From DASSKA01 sp963839365 (GTDB taxonomy: Bacteria > Actinomycetota > Actinomycetes > Propionibacteriales > Nocardioidaceae): a DNA stretch of 64,000 nucleotides. Where the stretch lies: positions 1,054,001 through 1,118,000 of the forward strand of contig CAWIUT010000001.1 of the NCBI GenBank assembly GCA_963839365.1. Reading direction: 5' to 3'. The notes below the pieces were generated by a model, which had not been told where the DNA came from, made no database searches, and saw only the letters and a list, made by a program, of their open reading frames with translations. Below, piece by piece: positions 27,182-36,299 of the stretch. The translations under genes and the position numbers were made by a program. Every line of letters begins with the position of its first letter. Position 1 is the stretch's first letter.

Positions 27182-28483
27182 ATGAGCCACCGTCCGATGA
27201 CCGCGCCTTCTTCTGGGCCGTCCGCTGGGCCGCCCGCTAGGCCGGCTTCAGGTGCGGGCCGTGGGCTGCGGCTGCGGGCCGCACTGGGCGCCGGCCGCGC
27301 GGCCTCCGCGCTGTCCCGCTGGACCGGACGCGGGTCCGGCGGGGTGATCGGCGGCCGGGTGGTCCTCAAGGTGCAGCCGCAGACGCCGCGGCTGCTGTCC
27401 GAGGGACGCCGCGTGATGCTGGTCAGCGGCACCAACGGCAAGACCACCACCACCGCGCTGCTCGCCGCCGCGATGGGCACCCTCGGCCGGGTGGCCAGCA
27501 ACGCCGACGGGGCCAACACCCCACCGGGGTTCGTGGCCGCGCTCGCCGACTCGACGGCCGAGCGGGTCGTGCTGGAGACCGACGAGGGGTGGCTGCCCTG
27601 GACGGTCGCCCAGGCCCACCCGGAGACGGCCCTGCTGCTGAACCTGTCCCGCGACCAGCTGACTCGGCACCACGAGGTGGGCAAGCTGGCGGTGTCCTGG
27701 CGCAGCGCGCTGTGCGACGTACCGACCGCGGTCGGGAACGCCGACGACCCCGACGTGGTCTGGGCGGCGATGGCCTCGCCGGAGCAGGTGTGGGTGGCGG
27801 CCGGGCAGTGGTGGACCCAGGACTCCGTGGCCTGCCCGCGGTGCGGCAACCGCTGCCACCGCGACGGGGAGCACTGGGAGTGCGGCGGCTGCGGCCTGGC
27901 ACGACCGGAGCCGGACTGGTGGGTGGAGGACGACGAGCTCGTGTCGACCGACGTGCGGCTGCCGCTGCAGCTGCCGCTGCCCGGCCGGTTCAACAAGGCC
28001 AACGCCGCAATGGTGGTGGCCGCAGCGGCGCACGAGGGCGCCGACCCGCAGAAGGTGGTCGAGGCGCTGCGGGCGGTGCGTACCGTCGCCGGACGGTACG
28101 CCGTGGAGGACTACCACGGGCACCGCATCCGGCTGCTGCTCGCCAAGAACCCCGCCGGCTGGCTGGAGACCATCGAGCTGATCAGCCAGGGGGACGCGCC
28201 ATTGGTGCTGGCGTTCAACTCGCAGGGCGTGGACGGTCGGGACCCCTCGTGGCTCTACGACGTGTCGTTCCGGAGCCTGGCGGGCCGCAAGATCGTGGTG
28301 ATCGGCGAACGCTCGGCGGACATGGGGGTGCGTCTGAAGCTGGACGGCCTGGAGTACGTCGACGCCGGCCGCCGGGTCCGCGACGCGCTGGACCTGCTTC
28401 CCCCCGGACGGGTCGACGTGCTCGCCAACTACACCGCGTTCCAGGACGCACGACGGGAGCTGGCACATGCCCGCGGACAGTGA
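27182..28483 (+). CDS. murT: Lipid II isoglutaminyl synthase, ligase subunit MurT
   Basis: 433 residues. With GatD it amidates the D-glutamate of lipid II. A Mur-ligase central domain carries the P-loop SGTNGKTTTTA. A four-Cys zinc ribbon (CPRCGNRCHRDGEHWECGGCG) is inserted, as in other MurT proteins. The C-terminal DUF1727 domain includes LLAKNPAGWLE. GAGG is five bases before ATG 27182; GTG 27176 and ATG 27197 are alternatives. The end overlaps gatD by 17 bases. Confidence 0.95.
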   Translation: MSHRPMTAPSSGPSAGPPARPASGAGRGLRLRAALGAGRAASALSRWTGRGSGGVIGGRVVLKVQPQTPRLLSEGRRVMLVSGTNGKTTTTALLAAAMGTLGRVASNADGANTPPGFVAALADSTAERVVLETDEGWLPWTVAQAHPETALLLNLSRDQLTRHHEVGKLAVSWRSALCDVPTAVGNADDPDVVWAAMASPEQVWVAAGQWWTQDSVACPRCGNRCHRDGEHWECGGCGLARPEPDWWVEDDELVSTDVRLPLQLPLPGRFNKANAAMVVAAAAHEGADPQKVVEALRAVRTVAGRYAVEDYHGHRIRLLLAKNPAGWLETIELISQGDAPLVLAFNSQGVDGRDPSWLYDVSFRSLAGRKIVVIGERSADMGVRLKLDGLEYVDAGRRVRDALDLLPPGRVDVLANYTAFQDARRELAHARGQ

Positions 28484-29261
28484 GATCGGTGTCGTCCTGG
28501 TCTATCCGGACCTGCTCGGCACGTACGGCGACCGGGGCAACGCGCTCGCGCTGGCGCACCGCGCCCGCGCCCGGGACCTGCCGGTGCGGGTGATCGAGGT
28601 GGCGCCGGACGAGACGGCCCCGGAGTCCGCGGACCTGTACCTGATCGGCGGCGGCGAGGACGTCTCGCAGGCGCTGGCCTGGGAGACGTTGAAGGCGGAG
28701 AAGAACATCGTCCGCGCGCTGGAGGGCGGTGCGCCGTGCCTGGCGGTCTGCGCCGGCTTCCAGCTGCTGTCCCGGGAGTTCCGCGGCCGCGACGGCGCGA
28801 TGGTCGCCGGCCTGGGCCTGCTGGACGTGCGTTGCGCCCGGCTGACCACGCGCCGTGCGGTCGGCGAGGTGGTCGCCGAGCCGGTCTGCGTCCCCGGGCT
28901 GCCCACCCTCACCGGCTACGAGAACCACCAGGGCAACGCGGTGCTCGGCCCGGACGCACGCCCGCTGGGCCGGGTGACGCACGGCACCGGCAACGGGGAC
29001 GGCAGCACCGAGGGGGCGGTGCAGGGCAACGTGGTGGCCACCTACCTGCACGGCCCGGTGCTGGTGCGCAACCCCGCGCTCGCCGACCACCTGCTCGAGC
29101 GGGTCGCGGGGCCGCTCAGCGCGGTTCCGGACGAGGCGATGGAGCGGCTGCGCCGGGAGCGCATCGCGGACGCCCGCGCCGAACGGTTAAATTCGGGCAT
29201 TTTCGACAAATGGCGTGGGGGCTGGGGCAGAATGGCAGCTGCCAGGGGGGCCTCGTCGTAG
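28467..29261 (+). CDS. gatD: Lipid II isoglutaminyl synthase, glutaminase subunit GatD
   Basis: 264 residues, class I glutamine amidotransferase fold (CobB/CobQ-like). The nucleophile Cys lies in CLAVCAGFQLLSREF and the catalytic His in NVVATYLHGPVL. It supplies ammonia to MurT. The C-terminal 30 residues past the fold (from about 235) are a low-complexity tail rich in Gly and Arg. The 17-base overlap with murT implies coupled translation. Confidence 0.95.
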   Translation: MPADSEIGVVLVYPDLLGTYGDRGNALALAHRARARDLPVRVIEVAPDETAPESADLYLIGGGEDVSQALAWETLKAEKNIVRALEGGAPCLAVCAGFQLLSREFRGRDGAMVAGLGLLDVRCARLTTRRAVGEVVAEPVCVPGLPTLTGYENHQGNAVLGPDARPLGRVTHGTGNGDGSTEGAVQGNVVATYLHGPVLVRNPALADHLLERVAGPLSAVPDEAMERLRRERIADARAERLNSGIFDKWRGGWGRMAAARGASS

Positions 29262-29291
29262 GGGCCGCACAACTTCATCGTGGGGGTTTTC

Positions 29292-29741
29292 ATGACCAAT
29301 CTCGCTGTTACCGAGACCGAGCTCGTCTTCTGTCCGTCGTGGTGCGTGAACGACCGGGCCGAGGAGCACACGCACGTCAGCCGAGAGGTGCTCGTCGAGG
29401 GACTGGCGCGGCCGCTGTCGGGCAAGCTCGTGCAGGTGCCCGGGGAGGAGGCGCCGCGCGCGCTGGTGAACGGCTACGTGGCCACGCTCGACCAGACCGA
29501 GTCGTTCGCCTACGCGCTGCTCCGGCTCGGCTCGGACGCCACGCTCGCCGAGCCCGGCCTCGGGTTCATCGACTCGCTGGCGTCGAAGTCCGGGATCACC
29601 GTCGAGGAGATGTCGCAGGCCTCCGGCCTGGACCCGGCCCGGCTGCGCGCGCAGCGCGAAGGCGAGCAGGTGCTCACCGTGCACGAGTTCGACCAGCTGG
29701 CGCTCGCCGTCGCGCAGCTCACTGTGGCCGCTGCGAGCTGA
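29292..29741 (+). CDS. Hypothetical protein with N-terminal Cys-pair motif (DUF6907-like start)
   Basis: 149 residues. The segment FCPSWCVNDRAEEHTHVS resembles the CPSWC opening of the DUF6907 family. The middle is a beta-type sequence, and residues 95-145 look like a helical XRE-type helix-turn-helix (GITVEEMSQASGLDPARLRAQ), so DNA binding is possible. A GGGGG tract about six bases upstream supports ATG 29292. It follows gatD by 30 bases but need not be functionally linked. Confidence 0.6.
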   Translation: MTNLAVTETELVFCPSWCVNDRAEEHTHVSREVLVEGLARPLSGKLVQVPGEEAPRALVNGYVATLDQTESFAYALLRLGSDATLAEPGLGFIDSLASKSGITVEEMSQASGLDPARLRAQREGEQVLTVHEFDQLALAVAQLTVAAAS

Positions 29742-29845
29742 TCGGCCGCACCTCGCACTCCCAGGGGCGCCACCTCATGCCGTCACGGGCGGGCGTCACG
29801 TCCGCGGCCGACGTGCCCGGGACCACACCGACCCGCCTGCCCGCG

Positions 29846-30628
29846 CTACGCCGGCGCGCGGTACGCCTGCGCGTTCGCCACGTCCGGCCTGAACCCCACG
29901 CTGCGGTACACGCGGCCGGCCGGGTTGGTCGACTCCGTCACGATCACCCACCGGCCGCAACCGCGGTCGGCCGCCCACCCGGCGGCCACGCCGAGCAGGT
30001 AGGAGGCGAGTCCGCGGCGGCGGTGCTCGACGTGCGTGCCCACGCTCTGGTACCTCGCCGTACGCCCGCACACGACGATGCCGAGGTCGGCCACCAGCGT
30101 GTCCCCGGCGAACGCACCGAAGTAGGCGCCGTCGCCCCGCTCCGACAGCGCGCGGCATGACTGGGTCCTGGCCGCCACGAACCGGCGATGCGCCTCGGGG
30201 TCGTGCTCGCCGGTACGGTCGTTCTCCGCGACGTCGCGGGCTTCGCGCTGCGCCCAGTCGCCGCCGACCAGTCGCCGTACCGTGTAGCCGGCCGGCAGCG
30301 GCGTCCGGCGGGGCCGCTCGCGGGCGGTGAGCACCTCGTCCACCTCGACCGGCACCCCACGCTTCGCCCAGGCCGTCTCGTCGTCGGGTTTGCGCACCAG
30401 GCCGATGGCCACCCAGCGGGCGTCCGGGAACGCGTCGGCGAAAGTGTCGACCCAGCGGCCGGCGTCGTCGACCGCGCCCTCGTCGGTCACGAACACGAGG
30501 TTCCCCCAGTGGTAGTCGGGGTTGCGCGGGGTGCGCACCACCAGGTGGTCGCCACGGTCCGCCACGGTCGAGCCGGTGAGCTCGAGGATTGCCAGATCGG
30601 TCTGCCAGCCGGGCGGAAGGTCACGCAT
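29846..30628 (-). CDS. GNAT family N-acetyltransferase
   Basis: 260 residues. The C-terminal half is a GNAT domain whose acetyl-CoA loop is HVEHRRRGLASYLLGVAA and whose last strand is STNPAGRVYRSVGFRP. The N-terminal half (about 1-110) is an extra domain, as in two-domain acetyltransferases. The substrate is unknown. Start ATG 30628 (MRDLPPGWQ) fits the domain boundary; upstream codons in frame overlap the neighbouring transporter gene. Confidence 0.8.
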   Translation of the reverse strand: MRDLPPGWQTDLAILELTGSTVADRGDHLVVRTPRNPDYHWGNLVFVTDEGAVDDAGRWVDTFADAFPDARWVAIGLVRKPDDETAWAKRGVPVEVDEVLTARERPRRTPLPAGYTVRRLVGGDWAQREARDVAENDRTGEHDPEAHRRFVAARTQSCRALSERGDGAYFGAFAGDTLVADLGIVVCGRTARYQSVGTHVEHRRRGLASYLLGVAAGWAADRGCGRWVIVTESTNPAGRVYRSVGFRPDVANAQAYRAPA

Positions 30629-30648
30629 CGCCCTGACGCTAACGCACG

Positions 30649-31554
30649 CTAGCCCGCTGAGAGCTCCGCCTCGGACGCCTCGGACTCCGGCTCCTCTCCG
30701 GTGGGTGCGGCCGCGGACTCCGGCTGGTTGGCCAGGATGGCGATGCCGGCCACCATCAGCATCAACATCAACACTTCGACGACGATCGCCCACGGAGCCG
30801 CGTTGAGGGTCTCCCCCAGCCACAGCAGACCGATCGCGATCGCGACCAGCGGGTCACCCAGGATGATCACCGCGACCGGCGCTGCGAGAGCACCGGGCTT
30901 CAGGGCGTTCTGGGCCAGTAGCACCCCGGTCACGCCGGTGACGATCGCGGCGTAGAGCTCCCAGTCCTCCAACGGGCCGACGATGCCGTGCTGCTGCAGC
31001 TGCATGGTGACGACCTTGGTCAGGCCGGCGGTGACGCCGTACACCAGCCCGGCGCCGGAGGCGAAGGCCACCGCGCGGACGTTGCCCTTGGTGACCGCCG
31101 CCGCACCGAGGCAGGCGGCGAGCAGCACCACCACCGCGATCCCGAGGTACATCGCCTGCCACAGCGTGATGGTCGAGTGGCCTGCTGTGGGCTGCCCGAC
31201 ACCGATGAAGACGCTCAACGCGACCAGGCACAACAGCGAGCCGGTGACGCCGAGCCGGCCGGGCCACCGCCGGGTCGACCAGGCGCGCAGCGCCACCGAG
31301 ATGGGCAGCGAGACCACCAGCAGCGGCTCGACGAACAGCAGCGTGCCGAACGCCAGCGCCACCGCCTGCAGGACGAAGGCGGACGCGTCGAAGCCCTGGC
31401 CGGCCAGCCAGCGCGGGTGTCGGAGCAGCACCAGCATCTGGGACGGCCGGACGTCGTCGGACTTCAGCTGCTTGTCCGCGCCCTGCATGAGGTAGGCCGC
31501 CGTGCTGTTGCTGAACGCCGCCGCCAGAGCGGCGATGACGGCCACGACCACCAT
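30649..31554 (-). CDS. DMT superfamily transporter (EamA-like)
   Basis: 301 residues with nine to ten hydrophobic segments from residue 1 to about 275 and an acidic tail rich in Glu. Two repeat halves are visible, the second containing LIAQ-like NALKPGALAAPVAVIILGDP, a typical DMT turn. It would export a small metabolite; the substrate is open. GGAGGG is eight bases before ATG 31554. The GNAT gene follows 20 bases downstream on the same strand. Confidence 0.82.
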   Translation of the reverse strand: MVVVAVIAALAAAFSNSTAAYLMQGADKQLKSDDVRPSQMLVLLRHPRWLAGQGFDASAFVLQAVALAFGTLLFVEPLLVVSLPISVALRAWSTRRWPGRLGVTGSLLCLVALSVFIGVGQPTAGHSTITLWQAMYLGIAVVVLLAACLGAAAVTKGNVRAVAFASGAGLVYGVTAGLTKVVTMQLQQHGIVGPLEDWELYAAIVTGVTGVLLAQNALKPGALAAPVAVIILGDPLVAIAIGLLWLGETLNAAPWAIVVEVLMLMLMVAGIAILANQPESAAAPTGEEPESEASEAELSAG

Positions 31555-31663
31555 CCGCCGACCCTCCTTCCCACCCGCTCGTGCACGCTTTCACGAAGGT
31601 GGTTCCCCGAGCAGCGGACTCTAAGCCTGGCGGGCCTCGCGGCACCGGTCACAGCCAGGGGGC

Positions 31664-32248
31664 TCAGCCGTCGAGGAACTCCTGCGGAGCGGTCTGCACC
31701 ACGGTGACGTAGGTGCGCCGGCCCTCGGAGTCGCCGGCCGCCTGCCGCTCCCAGCCGTGGCGGGTCCATCGGCCGAGCAGCTCGAGCAGCTCCTGGGTCA
31801 TCCGGCCGGCCTCCTCCTTGGTGAGGAACATCGGCACGTTGCTCTGGTCGAGGTACACCCCAGGATCGGGAGGCTCGGACAGCGCCTGCGTCATCCGGTC
31901 GACGAGGTGGTGCCACCGGACCGCGGCGTGCCGCGCCCACACCGCGGCCACTTCCTTGCCGGCCTCGTCGAAGCCCTCCATGTCCCAACGCGCCCCCTCC
32001 TCGGAGACGGGTCGCCACCACCGGTCCCGTCCGTCGGTCGACGCGTCCGTGGCCTCTTCGATGAGGCCGTACCTGGCCAGCTCGCGCAGGTGGAAGCTGA
32101 CCGAGTTGGCCGGGACGTCCAGCGCCGCGGCCAGGTCCGCCGCCCGGGCGAGGCCCCGGGCGTACAGCTCGTGCAGCAGGCGGTTGCGCAGCGGGTGGGC
32201 GATCGCCTTCAGCGACCGCGGGTCGGCCATCCTCCTCGGTTCCGGCAT
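31664..32248 (-). CDS. ArsR family winged-helix transcriptional regulator
   Basis: 194 residues. The N-terminal winged helix (about 8-80) reads AIAHPLRNRLLHELY ... ALDVPANSVSFHLRELARYGLIEE, a clear ArsR/HTH_20 signature. The C-terminal 110 residues are an effector or dimerisation region with an aromatic patch (RDRWWRPVSEEG). No metal-binding Cys pair is present, so it is not a metal sensor. It is divergent from an MFS efflux gene with a perfect palindrome between, and probably represses both. Confidence 0.88.
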   Translation of the reverse strand: MPEPRRMADPRSLKAIAHPLRNRLLHELYARGLARAADLAAALDVPANSVSFHLRELARYGLIEEATDASTDGRDRWWRPVSEEGARWDMEGFDEAGKEVAAVWARHAAVRWHHLVDRMTQALSEPPDPGVYLDQSNVPMFLTKEEAGRMTQELLELLGRWTRHGWERQAAGDSEGRRTYVTVVQTAPQEFLDG

Positions 32249-32280
32249 GGAGGCAGCCTACCCGATTACACACGCAAAAC

Positions 32281-32322
32281 TGCGCAATATCTATTGCGCA
32301 TGTGTCCTTGCGGGTCTACCGT
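32281..32322 (+). promoter_or_regulatory. Palindromic operator overlapping the MFS promoter
   Basis: A perfect inverted repeat with arms TGCGCAATA (32281-32289) and TATTGCGCA (32292-32300). The right arm contains TTGCGC (32294-32299), which with a 17-base spacer and TACCGT (32317-32322) makes the MFS promoter; the MFS ATG lies seven bases further on. On the other strand TAGGCT (32255-32260) is six bases before the arsR start. The site is placed to block both promoters. Confidence 0.75.
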
Positions 32323-32329
32323 GCTGCCC

Positions 32330-33610
32330 ATGAGCCAACCGACCGGCACCGAGTCCCCCCGCCCTCCAGAGCCGGGACGGCTGTGGCGCAACCGCGACTA
32401 CCTGCTGCTGTGGGGTGGCCAGACGGCCTCCGCGGTCGGGTCGTCGATGAGCACGTTCGTCTTCCCGATCCTCGGGTACGCGCTCACCGGCGCCGCGACG
32501 CAGGCGGCGCTGACCGGCACGGCCTACCTCGTGGGAAGCGTGGCTACCCGCCTACCGGCCGGGGCCCTGGTCGACAGGTGGAACCGGCGCGTGGTGATGG
32601 CGGCGGCCGCCGGCGGCGGGACGGTGCTGTACGGCGCAGTGGTCACCGACCTGCTGCTCGGGCACCTGACGCTTGTCCACCTGCTGGTGGCCGCACTGCT
32701 CACCGGGGTGGCCGCGGCGTTCCTCGAGCCGGCCGAACATGCTGCCGTCCGCGAGGTCGTGCCGCCTGAGGGCCTACCGGCCGCACTCAGCCAGAACGAG
32801 GCGCGACAGCACGCCGCGAGACTGCTGGGGCCGCCGGTCGGCGGCGTGCTCTTCGTGCTCGCTCGCTGGCTACCGTTCCTGGCAGATGCCGTGAGCTACT
32901 TGGCGGCGATCGTCGCCGTGCTGCTGGTGCGCGCGCCGCTGGCCGCCCCGGAGCAGGCCTCGCGACGTCCCCGCATGCTGCCCGAGATCACCGAGGGCCT
33001 GCGCTTCTTGATGTCGCGCAGCTTCTTCCGCGCCGTCGCGGCGTCCGCGACCGTGATGAACTTCGCGATGGCCGGCCTGTTCGTGGTGCTCACCTTGAAG
33101 CTCCTGGAGGCGGGGGTGCAACCGGGGGCCATCGGCGTCATCGAGACCGTCGGCGCGGTGGCCGGGATCGCCGGGGCGTCCGTGGCGCCCTTCCTGCTCA
33201 AGAGGGTGCCGAGCGGACGGATCGTCACCCTCGGGTGCCTCCTGCTGCCGGCAGGCCTGGCCCCGATGGCGCTGACCAATGCCGTGCCGGTGGTGGCGGC
33301 GCTGCTCGCGGTCGCGATGGTGGGCATCCCGGCGATCAACGCGGCGACGTTCTCCTACCTGCTCGCGGTGACGCCCGGCCGCCTGCAGGGCCGGGTCAAC
33401 GCCGGCCTGATGTTCCTGGCGAGCGCCGTGGCACCTGCCGGGCCGCTGGTCGGCGGCTTCCTCCTGGCCCGGCTGGGCGGACCGACGGCGGTCGTCGTGA
33501 TCGCGGCGGTGATGCTGGTCGGCGTCCTGGCGCTCGCGGCGAACGGTGAGGTGCGCCGGCTGCCGACCCCGGACGCCTGGGAGACGGGCGCCGACGCGGC
33601 CGCCGCCTGA
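32330..33610 (+). CDS. MFS transporter, multidrug-efflux type
   Basis: 426 residues with 12 predicted membrane helices. The loop 2-3 motif is LPAGALVDRWNRRVVM, the conserved MFS GxLxDRxxRR pattern, and the overall architecture is that of the MFS_3/enterobactin-exporter-like group. It would export drugs or other hydrophobic compounds using the proton gradient. ATG 32330 is seven bases after the -10, implying a leaderless message. The divergent ArsR gene and intergenic palindrome suggest inducible expression. Confidence 0.87.
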   Translation: MSQPTGTESPRPPEPGRLWRNRDYLLLWGGQTASAVGSSMSTFVFPILGYALTGAATQAALTGTAYLVGSVATRLPAGALVDRWNRRVVMAAAAGGGTVLYGAVVTDLLLGHLTLVHLLVAALLTGVAAAFLEPAEHAAVREVVPPEGLPAALSQNEARQHAARLLGPPVGGVLFVLARWLPFLADAVSYLAAIVAVLLVRAPLAAPEQASRRPRMLPEITEGLRFLMSRSFFRAVAASATVMNFAMAGLFVVLTLKLLEAGVQPGAIGVIETVGAVAGIAGASVAPFLLKRVPSGRIVTLGCLLLPAGLAPMALTNAVPVVAALLAVAMVGIPAINAATFSYLLAVTPGRLQGRVNAGLMFLASAVAPAGPLVGGFLLARLGGPTAVVVIAAVMLVGVLALAANGEVRRLPTPDAWETGADAAAA

Positions 33611-33613
33611 CAG

Positions 33614-34216
33614 TCAGCTCCCGCCGGCGTCACTCCGAGCCGCGCTCACCATGCCGAGCACCAGACCGACCGCCGCCCGGTCGGAGAGGCTCTGGTCGAC
33701 GCACAGTGACCGCCAGGTCGGGAATGCCACGGCGTGCGCCACCGCTGCCCGGAGCGTGCGGCGGCGCCGTTCCGGGAACGGCTGCAGCAGGGTGTCGAGC
33801 CAGACCCGCTCCTGGGCGAGGCGCTGGCTCCGTACCCGCTCCGGGACCGCTGCGGCGTCGCGCAGCACCCGGCTGATCATCTGCTCCCCGGCCCGGTAGT
33901 AGCGGTAGATCTCGGTGAGCCCGAGGCGTAGCCGCTGCACCGGATCGGCCTCATCCGTCCAGGTCTCGGGGGCGGGCCGCGGCTGCCGGGACAGCCACTG
34001 AGCGGAGCAGGCCACGAACAGCGCCTCATCGTCGGGGAAGTGCCGGTAGACGGTCGCCCGCGTGACACCCGCCCGGTCGGCCACCGCAGAGATCGTGGTG
34101 CGGGCCGGACCCAGCGTGCCGTGCAGCCGCTCGGCGGCGTCGACGATCCTCGCCCGCGTGCGCTGCTCGTCCTCGGCGCGCTTGCTCTTCCGGTAAACCC
34201 TTTTCGTCGAGCGCAT
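33614..34216 (-). CDS. TetR family transcriptional regulator
   Basis: 200 residues. The TetR_N helix-turn-helix (TTISAVADRAGVTRATVYRHFPDDEALF) lies at about 40-68 after a basic start. The C-terminal ligand domain is all-helical and contains a conserved Trp (FPTWRSL). ATG 34216 is chosen at MRSTKRVYRKSKR; the longer frame would run through the divergent promoter. It is divergent from a cupin gene and converges on the MFS gene. Confidence 0.87.
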   Translation of the reverse strand: MRSTKRVYRKSKRAEDEQRTRARIVDAAERLHGTLGPARTTISAVADRAGVTRATVYRHFPDDEALFVACSAQWLSRQPRPAPETWTDEADPVQRLRLGLTEIYRYYRAGEQMISRVLRDAAAVPERVRSQRLAQERVWLDTLLQPFPERRRRTLRAAVAHAVAFPTWRSLCVDQSLSDRAAVGLVLGMVSAARSDAGGS

Positions 34217-34232
34217 GCGTTCGTTCAAAGTA

Positions 34233-34261
34233 TTGACACCGGCCCTCTCGCGGACGACATT
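34233..34261 (+). promoter_or_regulatory. Promoter of the cupin gene
   Basis: TTGACA (34233-34238), 17 bases, GACATT (34256-34261), with the cupin ATG about 40 bases on. The consensus -35 and the divergent TetR gene make regulation by that TetR likely, but no clear palindrome is visible. Confidence 0.5.
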
Positions 34262-34301
34262 TAGACGAACACAACTGTACCTCGAAAGAAGGGTGGCAGC
34301 C

Positions 34302-34817
34302 ATGCACGCTGCTCAAGCGCCGGAGCTGACGGTCGTCGGACCGGGGCAGGGCGAGCAACGCAACCTGGGCACCATCGGCGTGGTGTTCAAGCTGTTCGGG
34401 AAGCAGACCAACGGCATGGTGTCGCTCGTGGAGCACCCGTTCCCGGTCGGCGCGTGCGTTCCCCCGCACCTGCACACGAGGGAGGACGAGTACTCCATCG
34501 TCCTCGAGGGGGAGATCGGCTTCAGGTCCGGCGACCGCGAGGTGGTGCTCAGTGCCGGCGGCTACATCACCAAGCCGCGGGGAGAGATGCACACCATGTG
34601 GAACGCCGGCGACGTGCCGGCACGGATGATCGAGGTGATCAGCCCGGCCGGGTTCGAGCACTTCTTCTGGGGCGTCGGCAAGCTGAGCGCGGCAGGTGCT
34701 CCGGACCCCGAGGAGCTGGCGAGCCTGGCCGAGGCGCACGGCTTGGAGTTCGGCACACCGCCCTGGCTCGACGACGTGATCGCGCGCTACCACCTCGATC
34801 CGCTGCCGGGGCACTGA
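34302..34817 (+). CDS. Cupin domain protein
   Basis: 171 residues, one cupin barrel. Motif 1 is CVPPHLHTREDEYSIVLEGEIGF (two His and a Glu as ligands) and motif 2 is KPRGEMHTMWN (third His). The C-terminal 50 residues form helices absent from minimal cupins. Such proteins include small dioxygenases and storage-like proteins; no substrate is evident. AGAAGGG about eight bases upstream fixes ATG 34302. The divergent TetR gene probably controls it. Confidence 0.83.
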   Translation: MHAAQAPELTVVGPGQGEQRNLGTIGVVFKLFGKQTNGMVSLVEHPFPVGACVPPHLHTREDEYSIVLEGEIGFRSGDREVVLSAGGYITKPRGEMHTMWNAGDVPARMIEVISPAGFEHFFWGVGKLSAAGAPDPEELASLAEAHGLEFGTPPWLDDVIARYHLDPLPGH

Positions 34818-34958
34818 CCGGGCTGCAGCGCTAGGTTGTCGACCTGCCCGAGACCGACGCGGGCGATGTCGCCTCGCATCCGCTTCCGCTCGATCACCCC
34901 CTGCCCCGGTGGTCCTCGGTCGTCCCCGGGCTGCGGGCGCTCGGGCACAATCGCCGGT

Positions 34959-36023
34959 GTGACGGGCCTCACCGCGTTGACCGCATCGCGCCTGCGCTCC
35001 CAGCTGCTCGGCGGTGCGCCGGCGACCAGCGCCGAGGGCGTGGTGCATCGGCTGCTGGCGGTGCAGGCTCAGGACCCGCGGGCCTTTCGCCTGGCGGTGC
35101 GCGCCCGCAGCACCGGGTGCTCGGCCGACGACGTGGACGCGGCGCTCAGTCGGCATCGGTCCCTGGTCGTGTCGTGGTTGTGCCGAGGCACCCTGCACCT
35201 GGTCGGGCCGGACGACTACTGGTGGTTGCACGCCCTCACCGCCCCGCGGCAGCTGGCCGGCAACAGCCGACGGCTGGCCGAGCTGGGGCTGAGCCCGGCG
35301 AGGACCGAACGGGCCATCTCAGTCGTGCTCGCAGAGGTCTCCGGCGGGCCGCGCACCCGCGCCGAGCTCGCGGCCGCGCTCGAGGATGCGGGCCTGCCCA
35401 CCGCCGGGCAACGGCTGGTGCACATGTTGGCCGCGGCCTCCCTGCACGCCCACCTCGTCCGCGGACCGGTCCGCGAGGGTCAGCACTGCTTCGTCGACGC
35501 GGACGCCTGGCTGGCACCACCGGCCACGCCACCCGACCGGGACACGTGCCTTCGCAGGCTGGCGCTTCGCTACCTGGCCGGGCACGGCCCGGCCAGGCCT
35601 GCGGACCTCGCCGCCTTCTGCGGGGTCACGCTCACCGACGCCCGCGCCGCGTTCCGCCTCGTCGCGGGCGATACCCGTTCGGTCGGGGCCGACCTGCGCT
35701 GCCTCGCCGACGACCCGGGCGCCGAGGCCTACCCCCCTCCGAGGCTGCTGGGCATGTTCGACCCGGTACTGCACGGCTGGGCCGACCGTTCATTCGTGGT
35801 CGGTGACCACAAGGACGTGGTCACCACCAACGGAATGTTCCGCGCGACCGCGCTCGTCGACGGACGGGTCGCCGGCACCTGGTCACTCCCCGGCGGGGTG
35901 GTGACCCTACGGCCGCTGACACCCCTGGCCCCCTCCGCCCTCCCCGCCCTCGAGGCAGAGGCCGCCGCGGTGCTCGAGTTCCTGGGCCTCCCGCCGTCAC
36001 CGCTGCGTGTCGAGCCGGTCTGA
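34959..36023 (+). CDS. Winged helix DNA-binding domain protein (AlkZ/HTH_42 family)
   Basis: 354 residues. Contains the family signature VQAQDPRA with the Gln-any-Gln core, an aromatic GPDDYWWLHALT motif, and the C-terminal TNGMFRATALVDGRVAGTW. This is the AlkZ-type DNA glycosylase superfamily, some of which unhook crosslinked or bulky bases; others are uncharacterised. GTG 34959 follows CACAAT (34947-34952) by six bases, a leaderless pattern. Confidence 0.82.
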   Translation: MTGLTALTASRLRSQLLGGAPATSAEGVVHRLLAVQAQDPRAFRLAVRARSTGCSADDVDAALSRHRSLVVSWLCRGTLHLVGPDDYWWLHALTAPRQLAGNSRRLAELGLSPARTERAISVVLAEVSGGPRTRAELAAALEDAGLPTAGQRLVHMLAAASLHAHLVRGPVREGQHCFVDADAWLAPPATPPDRDTCLRRLALRYLAGHGPARPADLAAFCGVTLTDARAAFRLVAGDTRSVGADLRCLADDPGAEAYPPPRLLGMFDPVLHGWADRSFVVGDHKDVVTTNGMFRATALVDGRVAGTWSLPGGVVTLRPLTPLAPSALPALEAEAAAVLEFLGLPPSPLRVEPV

Positions 36024-36049
36024 CACCGCGCCCACGCCCCGGAACGACG

Positions 36050-36092
36050 AGAGCCGCCCCCGGCCCACGATGTGCGGGCCAGGAGCGGCTCT
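36050..36092 (-). terminator. Terminator between the winged-helix gene and tRNA-Ser(CGA)
   Basis: Outer stem AGAGCCGC/GCGGCTCT (36050-36057 with 36085-36092) encloses a second stem GGCCC/GGGCC. It sits downstream of both converging transcripts and may serve both. Confidence 0.6.
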
Positions 36093-36149
36093 TGCCGTGC
36101 TGCCTCGGCCGGAGTCCCGGTCTCTGCCGGGAGGCCGCTGGCTGGCTGG

Positions 36150-36236
36150 CGGTGGCGGAGGGATTTGAACCCTCGGTGGGCTTGCGCCCACAAACGCTTT
36201 CGAGGCGTTCTCCTTAGGCCGCTCGGACACGCCACC
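36150..36236 (-). tRNA. tRNA-Ser (anticodon CGA)
   Basis: On the minus strand the acceptor arms GGTGGCG and CGCCACC pair, with discriminator G at 36150 and CCA encoded at 36147-36149. The anticodon stem AACGC/GCGTT holds loop CTCGAAA (anticodon CGA). A long variable arm marks a serine tRNA. Confidence 0.96.
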
Positions 36237-36299
36237 GCGGACGAGGGTACTAGAACCGCTGGGTGGGACCGAAATCGCCCACACCGGGTAGCGCTGCAC

